Notes under the pieces: generated by a model
Told to the model about the DNA's origin: nothing
Seen by the model: only the letters and a program-made list of their open reading frames with translations
Databases searched by the model: none
Made by a program: the position numbers and the translations under genes
Shown here: positions 52,522 through 61,623 of the stretch, one piece after another
How the letters are laid out: every line of letters starts with the position of its first letter
Position numbering within the stretch: position 1 is the first letter of the stretch
Source: Legionella_C sp963803545
GTDB lineage: Bacteria > Pseudomonadota > Gammaproteobacteria > Legionellales > Legionellaceae
Length of the DNA: 64,000 nucleotides
Direction of reading: 5' to 3'
NCBI GenBank assembly: GCA_963803545.1
Contig: CAWDMX010000004.1
Location: 62,001 to 126,000, forward strand

Positions 52522-53898
52522 TTAAGGGCCAGAAGACGCATTATTTTGATTAAGAGCTGAGCCATCGGGTCTAGAGATAAAGGTGTTCTGAATATTTGCT
52601 ATCGATTGAGTTAGAAGTAAGCGCTCTTCTAATTGACGTGTTAGATAAAGTTGGTAGTTCATTTCGGCTAATAAAATAGCAATTTCTTTTTGCACCGTGG
52701 CGCTGGATGCCCCGTTAATTTTAGTCAGCCATTGCGAGTTCAATGATCCATCGTTTTTTGCAGGATTAAACAAACGCCAGCTCGCCATTACAAACTCATT
52801 AAGCGCCTCGCTTGAACTTTGGCCTTGGCCTCCTTGTGCCGGGACCGAAGTTTGAGGCATACGCCGCGAAAACATATAATAAAGATTGTTTAAGCTAATT
52901 GAGTTTTGAGCAGCATAGACACGAATACTAATCAAAAATTTAATAATTGCTGCGCTGGGAGCAACTTGATTAACCGCTAAGCCACTGGTTGCGTTCACAA
53001 ATAAAGTATTGTAAACATCCTTATCGGGCAGAGTAATAGGAACTACGGCTCCCGTTGCGTAACGAATAAAATTCATGGCTTTTTGGGCTTGTGTTTGTGC
53101 GGTTAAACCGGTGCTGGCAGCGTTAGCTGTGGTTGAAGCATTATCGGTTTGTGTCGGAGTTGTCGAGTAAATTAGGGGCGCTAGTAAAGTCTCACTATTA
53201 AGTTGACTTATTAGTTGTTGGTTGTAAGCAGTTGTGAATGCGGTGGTGGTCGTTGGTATCGTTCCTATAACGTTATACATTACACGTTCTTTAGTTAAAA
53301 AAACGCAATTTCTATTTAATTTAGTAGAGTTATTTTCATAGCAGTAAGAATAATTTGGAGTTGCTAAAATATTGATAATTGATTGGCTGATTGGATTAGT
53401 CTGATAGGTTTGTTGGTCAATTAATGGGGAAGGCTCGTAGGGTGGCGAATTAAAGGTGCTACCGGCAAGATTATTGATGTAATTAAATGACTGCATCGTT
53501 TCAGGAACTATAGGTTGGAAATTTAAAGAGTCGCTTGCGCCTCCTCCTAAAAGTGAACCAATATAGCTGTTGTAAAAATTTAATTGCAAAGACAGGGTGT
53601 CATTGGGACTTAATAGGGTATTGCTGTAGGAGGAATTACTCTGGGAAGGGCTAGTTGAGGTTCCTGATGCGCTATTAGAGCAGGCTCCACCACTCGTACA
53701 ATAGTCCGTAATATCGTAACCAAAATACTCCCCTAAGTTTTGCAAATAAGCTGCAATTTTTGCGATTTCTTCCGTCTGTTTCTGAGCTGTTGCTTGAGCA
53801 GCGTTAAACCCTGCTCCTCCCTGAACTTCATCAGCAAGGACAACGGTTGGTGCTAATAGCATGATCCCGTGAAAAAAACAGCGGATTAATTTTTGCAT
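52522..53898 (-). CDS. icmX: Dot/Icm protein IcmX
   Basis: Periplasmic Dot/Icm component needed for effector delivery. The 458-residue protein (Legionella about 466) has a signal peptide (FFHGIMLLAPTVVLADEV), a region with the lone Cys pair (ITDYCTSGGACS), a Ser/Thr/Asn-rich stretch, and a conserved C-terminal half with ARRMPQTS-type and EIAILLAEMNYQLYLTRQLEERLLL blocks. It starts directly after the icmW stop codon, forming an icmW-icmX operon as in Legionella. The assignment rests on sequence resemblance and context together. Confidence 0.88.
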   Translation of the reverse strand: MQKLIRCFFHGIMLLAPTVVLADEVQGGAGFNAAQATAQKQTEEIAKIAAYLQNLGEYFGYDITDYCTSGGACSNSASGTSTSPSQSNSSYSNTLLSPNDTLSLQLNFYNSYIGSLLGGGASDSLNFQPIVPETMQSFNYINNLAGSTFNSPPYEPSPLIDQQTYQTNPISQSIINILATPNYSYCYENNSTKLNRNCVFLTKERVMYNVIGTIPTTTTAFTTAYNQQLISQLNSETLLAPLIYSTTPTQTDNASTTANAASTGLTAQTQAQKAMNFIRYATGAVVPITLPDKDVYNTLFVNATSGLAVNQVAPSAAIIKFLISIRVYAAQNSISLNNLYYMFSRRMPQTSVPAQGGQGQSSSEALNEFVMASWRLFNPAKNDGSLNSQWLTKINGASSATVQKEIAILLAEMNYQLYLTRQLEERLLLTQSIANIQNTFISRPDGSALNQNNASSGP

Positions 53899-54354
53899 TT
53901 ATTCCTCTCCCTCTAAGGCGCGAACCACAAATTTCAAACGGTATTCAGAAAACACACGCGAAAGTAATCTAAGTCGCTCAAAAGTAATATTTCTTTTCAA
54001 AAAAACACCGGCAGGATCCTCAGAACCCTCTGTATTTTCTTCTGCGTACATAAGCACTTTAGAAGCACTACCTGGGTGTTCTACATCGATAGTTTGTAGT
54101 AAACGCAGCCCACGACCGGATTTAATATTGGCAACTATACGAATAAACGTTTCTTCATGGTTCAGTAAATTCATATCAACGCTGCTAATGTCGTCTAGCT
54201 GTTCACCTAAGGCTGTAATCGCCTCTTCAAAAATAGGATCGGTATCTAGGGTCCAATTTTCTACCCCTTCCATGAAAGTAATGACGCGGTAGATCATTGG
54301 GTCGATGTATTCAAACCAATACTGGGCACATGCTTCGTGGCTAAGATCCGGCAT
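53899..54354 (-). CDS. icmW: Dot/Icm chaperone IcmW
   Basis: Small acidic cytoplasmic protein that with IcmS forms the type IVB coupling-complex adaptor for effectors. The 151 residues are highly conserved with Legionella/Coxiella IcmW: MPDLSHEACAQYWFEYIDPM at the start, then NIKSGRGLRLLQTID, HPGSASKVL, DPAGVFLKRNITFERLRLLS and a C-terminus ending ALEGEE. It is divergent from dotA across a 153-base promoter region. Confidence 0.97.
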   Translation of the reverse strand: MPDLSHEACAQYWFEYIDPMIYRVITFMEGVENWTLDTDPIFEEAITALGEQLDDISSVDMNLLNHEETFIRIVANIKSGRGLRLLQTIDVEHPGSASKVLMYAEENTEGSEDPAGVFLKRNITFERLRLLSRVFSEYRLKFVVRALEGEE

Positions 54355-54355
54355 T

Positions 54356-54384
54356 TTGACTCGTTCGGTTGATAAATGTTATAA
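54356..54384 (+). promoter_or_regulatory. Sigma-70-type promoter reading toward dotA
   Basis: TTGACT (54356-54361), a 17-base spacer and TTATAA (54379-54384) form a good promoter beginning just outside the icmW start codon. Transcription would start near 54391, giving a leader of about 117 bases before dotA. Further TATAAT-like sequence at 54411-54420 may serve the opposite strand. Confidence 0.55.
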
Positions 54385-54507
54385 AAAAAACATATTCATG
54401 CTTGTTTATAGTATAATATAGTAAGTAGTAGAAAAGTCTATACTTTGCAGTCTTAATGCTTCAGTACCAAAATGTTCTAAACCACGCCAGTCTATGAGTG
54501 AGTAATT

Positions 54508-57471
54508 ATGAAAAGATTAGTCGGTAGTTTGCTTTTATTTTTTTTCCCATACTTTGTATTTGCTGCTGACAGTTCCTTAAGCTTCACTCCGCCACCTGGT
54601 GACATGTCCATACTTTTTTTAGGCAATATTTTCGGAGTTGTGGATGGGGTTTTGCACGGCACTGGTAGCCAAATTATGGGGCAAATGTTTGGTGTTTTTA
54701 ATTCCGCGGTGCTTGCGCTTGGCGGTATTATTATCATGTATACCTTAATCGTTTCAACAATGAACACCGCAAACGAAGGACAGATGCTGGGTCAAAAATG
54801 GAACTCTATGTGGGTTCCATTGCGTGGAACCTTAGGCCTGTGCTTACTTATTCCTAAAGCAAGCGGTTATTGTGTTATTCAAGTTTTTGTCATGTGGGTC
54901 ATTGTCCAAGGCGTAGGCGCCGCTGATAAAGTATGGTCTGCGGCATTGAGCTACCTTAATAGAGGTGGCGTTATTGTTCAATCGCAAATGAATCCAATGG
55001 ATGTGTTGCTAGGCGACAATAGAAGCGTAAGTAAAGGTGCTGCTATCATTCTTGCGGGTCAAACCTGTATGTATAGCCTGCAATCCATTTTAGAAGAGCA
55101 ACAAGCTATATACCAAAGTTACAACGGCGAAGCTGGTAAATGCATGAATCCGATGGACCCGAAAGATCCCTACTATATAATTTGCACTCAAAAAGTACCC
55201 AACTTTTTAAATTCTGTAAATCCCGTTGAGGCTCAAACGAACGCCGCGTCAAGTCCTTCAACGGATTCCGATGCTACCTACTCGGTTAGTATGCCTAATT
55301 TTGAAAGTACAAATCCTTATTCTTTCCTTAACGGTATTTGTGGGAAAATTGAATGGAACGACTTGAAAACCAGCGTGCAGCAATCCAATGACGCTAATGG
55401 AAATTCTGGTAAAAGTTTATCGAATCCGGCCGGTCTATCTACAAGTGAGCAAGATACGGCAAAATTATCCAGAGCCATTGCCGTTCAGCAACTTTATTTT
55501 GACCTGTTGTCGGTATCCATGCCTGCGGTAAACAACAATACTTTTATTATCCCTCCCGCTAATAAAGATGCTACCCCAGTTGCTAATGTAAAACAGTATG
55601 GTGTGCCTTATTTAACTTCAGGTGAGCCTTGTACAGCAAGCTCGGGAGATGGAACGGCCGGTTCTGGTGGGCAGTATACTCCTGTATGCGCCAGTTGGGG
55701 GCCTGAGCCATCAACTACGACGCCCCTACTTTTCAATGGCACCGAATTTAGAAACGCGATAACCGATTATACAGCGATCATGCAGCCTACTTTAAACTTA
55801 ATAAATCAGACGCAAACGGCCGATACAACAAATAATGTCAAAGCCTTTATTCAGCAAGCCAATATGAACGGTTGGATGATGGCTGGAAGTTATTACTTTA
55901 ATCTTGCAGCAATAAGCACGCCGACCGGTTCCAATGATGGAAGTGACGGAAGTTCAGGGCTATCCGATACGCACTCTGGGTTAGACAGTAGTGATTTTAA
56001 TTGGGAGACGGTAACGAAAGTCTTTACTTCTAATAGTGGCTGTCCTAATCCTAGTGGTGACTATTATAAACTATGCCAATGGTTAAATAACAATAATGAT
56101 TTAATTACACGTATTGGAGTAATGCTTCAAGGCTCGTCATCGACACCACTTACCCTGCCGGATTTTAGTCAATTGGGTCCACCTACCATGCAATCAGGAG
56201 CAAATGCATCGACGATTTATGGTTATATTGGTAACTCTGCAAATTTAGATTTGCCTAATCAACCTGGTCTTATCCCTCCAACGGTTAAGGTGAAATTTCC
56301 AGCAACCCCTTCTTCCATTATGTTTAACTTGCCATCGTTGGATTTTAGTTGCGGCGATGGACGGATTATGGGCATATGCTTACCTAAAATTATCGGGGTA
56401 GTCATTTACGGAATTATCGCAACCTCAATCTTTGGTTGGATAATGGGCTTGGTTTCGATGTTTATGAACATTGTTACTCAAATATTTATCTTCTTCCCCA
56501 TGGCTGGCATGTTAATGATTTTTAACCATGGTTTAGACTATGTAAATCAACCCAACGTTAATCCAATTGTAGGTTTAGCGAATATGGGTGGTTACTTCAT
56601 TAATTTTTGTAACAATCTGTGGATTCATATCACACTAATAAGCGCAATTTTAATGTCTGTACCGGTTGTTGATATGATAGTCGGCGTTTTTATGGCTTTA
56701 ATGGGGCCACTCATCCTAGCCTGGTCTGCGGTTATGATGGGTATTGGGGTGATCTGCGCTTACTACATCCCCTTTGTTCCGTATATGATTTTCACGTTCG
56801 CATCTATTGCCTGGTTGATGGCGGTTATCGAAGCTATGGTGGCCGCGCCAATTATTGCTTTGGGCATCAGTCAACCGGAAGGCGAGGGCCCCTTAGGCAA
56901 AGGGGAGCAGGCAATTATGATATTGATGAATGTTTTTTTACGGCCATCAATGATGATTATTGGTTACATAAGCGGCATTATTCTTTCATACGTTAGCGTC
57001 TGGATAATAAATGCAGGCTTTGGCAATGTATTATTATTTATCCAAGGAGACCCGAGCAAAATAGCCAGCGCTTCCACAAATCTGACGCATCCAACAACGC
57101 AAAATGTTAGCAACCAAATGAGTACGGGCTATTTAGGCTGGGCGGGATTGTACAGTTCATTTTTCTCAGTAATATTATACGTAGCCATTATTATGATTGT
57201 TGTACAACGCTCCTTTACAATGATAACTCTGCTGCCTGATAAAGTATTAAGATGGATTGGCGGCCAGCAAGAAAGTTATGGACAAGATACTTCGCAATGG
57301 ACGGATGAGGCAAAAGGAAAGGTTGAAAAAAGTGGTGAAGACGTTCAGAAAGCTATGGGTCAATCCAGTGAAAAAGCAGCAACTAAAGGCGCTGCTGCGT
57401 ACAGTGGAATTAAAAAACGTATGGGCGGTCAGAGTGCCTCCGTGTCGGATGCGAGTAAACCTGACGCCTAG
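54508..57471 (+). CDS. dotA: Dot/Icm integral membrane protein DotA
   Basis: Polytopic inner-membrane protein of the type IVB system, 987 residues (Legionella about 1048). It has a cleavable signal peptide (LLLFFFPYFVFAADSS), a membrane segment near residue 70-90, a large periplasmic domain (about 150-620) rich in Asn/Ser/Thr with paired Cys, and then a cluster of hydrophobic segments: GVVIYGIIATSIFGWIMGLV, FMNIVTQIFIFFPMAGML, VVDMIVGVFMALMGPLILAW, YYIPFVPYMIFTFASIAWLM. A charged, Lys/Gln-rich C-terminus follows. icmV follows after 22 bases. Confidence 0.95.
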   Translation: MKRLVGSLLLFFFPYFVFAADSSLSFTPPPGDMSILFLGNIFGVVDGVLHGTGSQIMGQMFGVFNSAVLALGGIIIMYTLIVSTMNTANEGQMLGQKWNSMWVPLRGTLGLCLLIPKASGYCVIQVFVMWVIVQGVGAADKVWSAALSYLNRGGVIVQSQMNPMDVLLGDNRSVSKGAAIILAGQTCMYSLQSILEEQQAIYQSYNGEAGKCMNPMDPKDPYYIICTQKVPNFLNSVNPVEAQTNAASSPSTDSDATYSVSMPNFESTNPYSFLNGICGKIEWNDLKTSVQQSNDANGNSGKSLSNPAGLSTSEQDTAKLSRAIAVQQLYFDLLSVSMPAVNNNTFIIPPANKDATPVANVKQYGVPYLTSGEPCTASSGDGTAGSGGQYTPVCASWGPEPSTTTPLLFNGTEFRNAITDYTAIMQPTLNLINQTQTADTTNNVKAFIQQANMNGWMMAGSYYFNLAAISTPTGSNDGSDGSSGLSDTHSGLDSSDFNWETVTKVFTSNSGCPNPSGDYYKLCQWLNNNNDLITRIGVMLQGSSSTPLTLPDFSQLGPPTMQSGANASTIYGYIGNSANLDLPNQPGLIPPTVKVKFPATPSSIMFNLPSLDFSCGDGRIMGICLPKIIGVVIYGIIATSIFGWIMGLVSMFMNIVTQIFIFFPMAGMLMIFNHGLDYVNQPNVNPIVGLANMGGYFINFCNNLWIHITLISAILMSVPVVDMIVGVFMALMGPLILAWSAVMMGIGVICAYYIPFVPYMIFTFASIAWLMAVIEAMVAAPIIALGISQPEGEGPLGKGEQAIMILMNVFLRPSMMIIGYISGIILSYVSVWIINAGFGNVLLFIQGDPSKIASASTNLTHPTTQNVSNQMSTGYLGWAGLYSSFFSVILYVAIIMIVVQRSFTMITLLPDKVLRWIGGQQESYGQDTSQWTDEAKGKVEKSGEDVQKAMGQSSEKAATKGAAAYSGIKKRMGGQSASVSDASKPDA

Positions 57472-57493
57472 TAATCTTTATTAGGGGTTATGC

Positions 57494-57961
57494 ATGACTA
57501 AAAAGAAAAAAGAATTACGGATAGTTAAGATTTTTAAAAACATTTTCAATGTGCGCTTTTGGCTTGATTACGATAGGCTGCACACCTTTTTTAAATACGT
57601 TGGCAGCAGTTTAAAAACAATGTTTGTTCCGCAAAAAAGGAAAGCGAAGCCAAACGATCACGAGTCCTTCAATAAGGCGGTCTTAAACCTGAATTTAAGC
57701 GAAAAAAATTTACTAGCTAAGCAGAAAAATCTTTATCTGACCAGTGTTTTGTTAAGCGGTATGGCAGTGCTTCTTATTTTATACACAGGATATTTATTGG
57801 TATACGGCAGCTATCAAGGAGCGGTTGTTGGTCTTTCAGTGACGCTGATAACAAGCACATTGGCTTTCCGATACCATTTTTGGTATTTTCAAATTAAAAA
57901 TAAAAAATTGGGGTGCTCTTTTCGAGAGTGGTTCAATCAGGGACTTTTAGGAAAAAAATAA
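57494..57961 (+). CDS. icmV: Dot/Icm protein IcmV
   Basis: Inner-membrane Dot/Icm protein of 155 residues (Legionella about 151). The basic N-terminus contains NVRFWLDYDRLHTFFKYV; two adjacent membrane helices (TSVLLSGMAVLLILYTGYLL and GAVVGLSVTLITSTLAF) precede the highly conserved RYHFWYFQIKNKKLGCSF and EWFNQGLLGKK end. AGGGGT precedes the ATG. It lies downstream of dotA, whereas I recall icmV upstream of dotA in Legionella and Coxiella. Confidence 0.95.
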   Translation: MTKKKKELRIVKIFKNIFNVRFWLDYDRLHTFFKYVGSSLKTMFVPQKRKAKPNDHESFNKAVLNLNLSEKNLLAKQKNLYLTSVLLSGMAVLLILYTGYLLVYGSYQGAVVGLSVTLITSTLAFRYHFWYFQIKNKKLGCSFREWFNQGLLGKK

Positions 57962-58023
57962 AAAACTAAAGATTAACAAAACTCCGTACTTTGAAAAAGG
58001 GTCACTAAAAACTAAATCAACAA

Positions 58024-58689
58024 TTACTCTTTAGTTTTAAAGTTAGCAGCGATTTTATTTTTCAAAGTATTTTTAAAACTACCGTATAACCAATTAAACA
58101 TACCAACGTGCGGCGCACCTAGTGCTTTTCGCTGATCATATTTCTGGTAAGAAAAAGGCCCATCTTTTTCAACGTACCCAAAAATAGCGGAAACAAACCA
58201 ATTTCCCTTAAAAGGCTCTCGCCAATGCTCAACGCTGTGACCTTTAAAAATTACCATGTCACCATAATTAAGATGTATCGGAATTGAATGTCCATTTATG
58301 CTTAAAAAAAGTGGCCAGCTGCCTTCTGTACCAATAAATTTCTCGTCGGCACCAATGCATAAACCGGCAACAATTTCACACGAGCCTCTGTCTTTATGCG
58401 GTAATAATTGGTTGCCGTTTTTATAGGTATAATAAAAGGAAAGGGTAGGCCATAGCGCAATTCCAGTGGCTTTTTCAACGGCAATTGTAAGTTTTTCTAA
58501 AAGCATTTCCATAAGTGGATCGCCGTACTCTCGATGCACGTGGGCTAGTGAATCATTTTTCAAAACACGAAGATTGTTACGCGCCCTAAATCGTGCGTAA
58601 TCGGATAAAAAATCAGTTAACTCGCGGCTGAGAACATTTTTTACAACGACATAGCCATCGGTTTTAAACGAAACGGTTTTGATTGGCAT
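58024..58689 (-). CDS. Possible 2-oxoglutarate/Fe(II)-dependent oxygenase-like protein
   Basis: The 221-residue protein has LPHKDRGSCEIVAGL (His98, Asp100) and GDMVIFKGHSVEHWREPFKG (His151 or His155, Arg157), the His-x-Asp ... His plus Arg pattern of Fe(II)/2-oxoglutarate oxygenases. It begins with a DGYVVVKNVLS segment, as often seen in prolyl-hydroxylase-like members. Substrate unknown. It sits between icmV and dotB inside the Dot/Icm block, convergent with icmV. The 258 bases upstream, before dotB ends, show no convincing gene. Confidence 0.7.
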   Translation of the reverse strand: MPIKTVSFKTDGYVVVKNVLSRELTDFLSDYARFRARNNLRVLKNDSLAHVHREYGDPLMEMLLEKLTIAVEKATGIALWPTLSFYYTYKNGNQLLPHKDRGSCEIVAGLCIGADEKFIGTEGSWPLFLSINGHSIPIHLNYGDMVIFKGHSVEHWREPFKGNWFVSAIFGYVEKDGPFSYQKYDQRKALGAPHVGMFNWLYGSFKNTLKNKIAANFKTKE

Positions 58690-58947
58690 ACTCTTTTTAA
58701 TCCTAATATTTATTAATAAGTAAGTTTATCAATAAAAGCCGTTGTTGCGACTAATAATGCTTGTGAAGTGCTCTGCATGAAATACGGGTTAGTGATGTAA
58801 ATTAATCGGTAAAAAGCTAAGGTGTTTTTTATTCTATCCAAGTGCTGCGTAGGCATTACTCTTTTTATTAATGTATACAAAAATACAAAGAGATTCAAAA
58901 ATTAACTGTGAGCGCTGCAGTATTAAAATAGATGAGACAACACGCGC

Positions 58948-60075
58948 TTACTTTTGATAGTCTTTCGTACCAGCCATAATTAATTTATAAACACGTTCAC
59001 TAATAATGCCTTGCTCAAACTTATTTTGGGCGTCCACCGTCATAAGCTGTCCACGCTGCCTAACAAGTTTACGCGTAGTCGTTGTAACCTCGTTCGGGTC
59101 GCCTTCTAATAGGATATCGCGTGCCTCTTCGTCAAAAATAAGATACTCACGCAATGCTACTCGCTTACCGTCTACGGTAGGTACAAGTTTTTGCCAGATG
59201 CACAGCCGAATAGTTTCTAGTATATCTATAGTGCGTCCAATGCGCTCTTCTCCAGCAAAGGATGTAACTAAGCGGCGCATGGTTTCGGCAACGCCTGATG
59301 TATGCAAGGTCGTGTAAACAGGGTGGCCCGTTAAAGCTGCTTCTAATGCCGCACTAATGGTTTCACTGTCACGGCACTCACCAACCATAATTAACCGGGG
59401 TTTGCGCCGTAATGCATTGCGAACGCCATCCGCGAAATCGGGAAGGTGACGCGGTATTTCCGATTGACTCACTATTGCTGAGGTGGTCTCTATTTCATCA
59501 TAAACAAACTCAATAGGTGACTCATAGGTTAAGACTTTACGATTAGAACTTTCGTTTTCAATAAGATGACGGATAATAGAGGCCAGTAACGTAGACTTAC
59601 CGGATCCGGTAGAGCCGGTAATAAACACAATCCCTTCTTGCGGTGCAATCGCTTCTAAAATATTGTCGGGCAATCCCATGGTTTCAATCTTAGGAGGGGT
59701 GGTGGGTATAGTACGTAAAGTAAGTTGAATAGCATCATGTCCCTCTACCAGACAAGCAGTACCATTAACACGATAGCGATAACGTATGCCTCTATTGGGC
59801 CTAAATTCGTAATGGGTATCTATATCTTTGCCGGAAAGTAGTTGCGTGGTTGCGTTAGGTCCATAAATAGAATTAATTAAATCACCCAGTTCGGTATTAG
59901 AAAGACTGCGGTTCGTTATTTTTATTAACTTGCCATAAACCTCGGCAAATATAGCGGATCCAGTTTGTATAGTGATGTCCGAGGCATTAAGATTTTCAGC
60001 ATGCTGCAGCATTTTATCCATAAATAATGGAGTAAAACGCGTTGGTTCATCGGGCATCAAATTAACATTTATCAT
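58948..60075 (-). CDS. dotB: Dot/Icm secretion ATPase DotB
   Basis: Cytoplasmic hexameric PilT/VirB11-like ATPase, 375 residues (Legionella about 377). It has an N-terminal PAS-like domain, the Walker A motif GSTGSGKST (154-162), an Asp box around YESPIEFVYDEIE, the Walker B motif IMVGECRDSET and the His box ALTGHPVYTTLHTSG. The last gene of the dotD-dotC-dotB operon, 12 bases after dotC. Confidence 0.97.
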   Translation of the reverse strand: MINVNLMPDEPTRFTPLFMDKMLQHAENLNASDITIQTGSAIFAEVYGKLIKITNRSLSNTELGDLINSIYGPNATTQLLSGKDIDTHYEFRPNRGIRYRYRVNGTACLVEGHDAIQLTLRTIPTTPPKIETMGLPDNILEAIAPQEGIVFITGSTGSGKSTLLASIIRHLIENESSNRKVLTYESPIEFVYDEIETTSAIVSQSEIPRHLPDFADGVRNALRRKPRLIMVGECRDSETISAALEAALTGHPVYTTLHTSGVAETMRRLVTSFAGEERIGRTIDILETIRLCIWQKLVPTVDGKRVALREYLIFDEEARDILLEGDPNEVTTTTRKLVRQRGQLMTVDAQNKFEQGIISERVYKLIMAGTKDYQK

Positions 60076-60087
60076 TAAAATACCTTA

Positions 60088-61005
60088 CTAATTGACAGGA
60101 GCAATGGTTGGTTGCCAAGCTTTGCTAGTAATAGTTACTTTAGTGTCTCGCGCCATTTTTTCCATGTTTTTAAACTGCTCTAAGGCTGTTTCGTCCTTAG
60201 TAACGGCCGCACGCCACTCTTTACTATTAATATTCAACACAGGAAGTGCTGTAATTCGTAATACACGATCGTCGATATGCATTTCTGACTCATCGCCGGT
60301 CACCCCTAAGTCTGTGTGCGATACATACGGTGAGGACACCATATTCATGGCTAATAGTTTTCTGTACAAAATCATACCGCTGAAATCTTCTTTTAAACGA
60401 GCAACACTTTCTTCTAAAATTACATTCGCTTGCTCAACCCCATTTTTCCAACCCTTACTCACGTAGGCGCACCAAATACGGCGCTCATTTTTAGTTTTAG
60501 GTAACAGATAAGGGTTGGGTTCTTCAGGCTTCTTATAATCCATCCATAGGTATTGACGCCAATTAGGAACCGCTGTAATGAACTTTGCTTGTTTGGATAA
60601 TTTATACGCTCTATCTGAAATACGAATAGTTTGATCATTGGCAATATTTAAGGTGTTGCGCCCCTCAAGTAAAACCGGCGGTAAAATATTGTGCTGCAAA
60701 ACTAAGGCGTTAAAGTCATACACAGCATCAAGGTTTCGACTCTGTTGCGAGAGTGCTTTGTTAATTACCGTTGCACGCGCAGCAAGCCCTGCTTGCGCAC
60801 CCAAACTCAACGCTACTTCTTGCAAAGCCATTTCGCGAAACTTATTATTTTTTTGTTTTTTACCACTCTTAGCCGTTGCGGTATTAGACATTGCTTGCAA
60901 ACCTTGCAGGCTTGACGTATCCCCTTGGTAGGGGTGGTAGGAAGAGTAACAACCAACCAAAAATATAAAACTAAGTGTTACTAATTTACGAGTAAATTTT
61001 AGCAT
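60088..61005 (-). CDS. dotC: Dot/Icm lipoprotein DotC
   Basis: Outer-membrane lipoprotein of the Dot/Icm core complex, helping place DotH. The start at 61005 (MLKFTRKLVTL) is chosen because it gives a proper lipoprotein signal with the lipobox FLVGC; the longer frame upstream runs into dotD. The 305 residues match Legionella DotC (about 303) and include WRQYLWMDYKKPEEPNPYLL and RRIWCAYVSKGWKNGVEQAN. It overlaps dotD by 20 bases. Confidence 0.95.
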   Translation of the reverse strand: MLKFTRKLVTLSFIFLVGCYSSYHPYQGDTSSLQGLQAMSNTATAKSGKKQKNNKFREMALQEVALSLGAQAGLAARATVINKALSQQSRNLDAVYDFNALVLQHNILPPVLLEGRNTLNIANDQTIRISDRAYKLSKQAKFITAVPNWRQYLWMDYKKPEEPNPYLLPKTKNERRIWCAYVSKGWKNGVEQANVILEESVARLKEDFSGMILYRKLLAMNMVSSPYVSHTDLGVTGDESEMHIDDRVLRITALPVLNINSKEWRAAVTKDETALEQFKNMEKMARDTKVTITSKAWQPTIAPVN

Positions 61006-61471
61006 AGCGTAATTCAACAACCTGAGAGTTAGGATACACATGTATATTAGCCTTGCGGCCGGCCTGATAGTCAATGTTTCGCAGTATTTCAGCAAGACTT
61101 TCATCTTTGACGTTTAAACTAATTAATACAGGAAGAGCTGGAACTTTGCCAAGAACACGTAAGCTGAAATGACCTGATTTGGCAATGCGCTCGGTAACTT
61201 CTTCAATGGGGCCAGACCAATCAACAGAAGCGCGCGCTTGTAAATTATAGGCGTTGGGAATGTTTAGAATAGAATCTTTAACGGGTCGAGCAACCGCTTT
61301 TTCTATTTTAGCCACCTCAAGCATAGAATTACTAACGGAGTTAGCAGCTTCCGCTAATTTAATAGTGGCATCATCACTTGGTTCGTTAATAGGGGGCTTC
61401 ATATACGTTGTATGGTTACAACTTATTAACAGCAGAAATAGTGGAAGCAGGTGTATTATTTTTTTATTCAT
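60986..61471 (-). CDS. dotD: Dot/Icm lipoprotein DotD
   Basis: Outer-membrane lipoprotein with a secretin N0-like domain, partner of DotC. The start at 61471 (MNKKIIHLLPLFLLLISC) gives a clean lipobox and 161 residues, matching Legionella DotD (about 163). The C-terminal half (VDWSGPIEEVTERIA, FSLRVLGKVPALPVLI, AEILRNIDYQAG) carries the N0-like fold. First gene of dotDCB. Confidence 0.95.
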   Translation of the reverse strand: MNKKIIHLLPLFLLLISCNHTTYMKPPINEPSDDATIKLAEAANSVSNSMLEVAKIEKAVARPVKDSILNIPNAYNLQARASVDWSGPIEEVTERIAKSGHFSLRVLGKVPALPVLISLNVKDESLAEILRNIDYQAGRKANIHVYPNSQVVELRYAKIYS

Positions 61472-61481
61472 AGTTACGCTT

Positions 61482-61511
61482 ATTATACGTTTGGATACTA
61501 AATGATTGAAA
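61482..61511 (-). promoter_or_regulatory. Promoter of dotDCB
   Basis: On the minus strand, TTTCAA (61511-61506), an 18-base spacer and a perfect TATAAT (61487-61482) lie just upstream of the dotD start at 61471. The -10 is only about 11 bases from the ATG, so the leader would be very short or the true promoter lies further up. Confidence 0.4.
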
Positions 61512-61623
61512 CAGGTGTCCGAAACCTTGTCAAGTAATATACCCGATGCAACCGAAGTTAATAACAGTATTAAATAACCGTTAAAACCCTCCAATTAGAA
61601 AGAATGTTAGAGGTATCCGTGTA

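Noticed and set aside
54421..54480. Possible PmrA box (CTTAAT-like) upstream of dotA
   Set aside because: Only one half-site resembling the consensus (CTTAATGCT) is visible and the second direct repeat is absent.
58713..58898. 61-codon minus-strand frame between the oxygenase gene and dotB
   Set aside because: No ribosome binding site, no recognisable domain and typical AT-rich chance composition.
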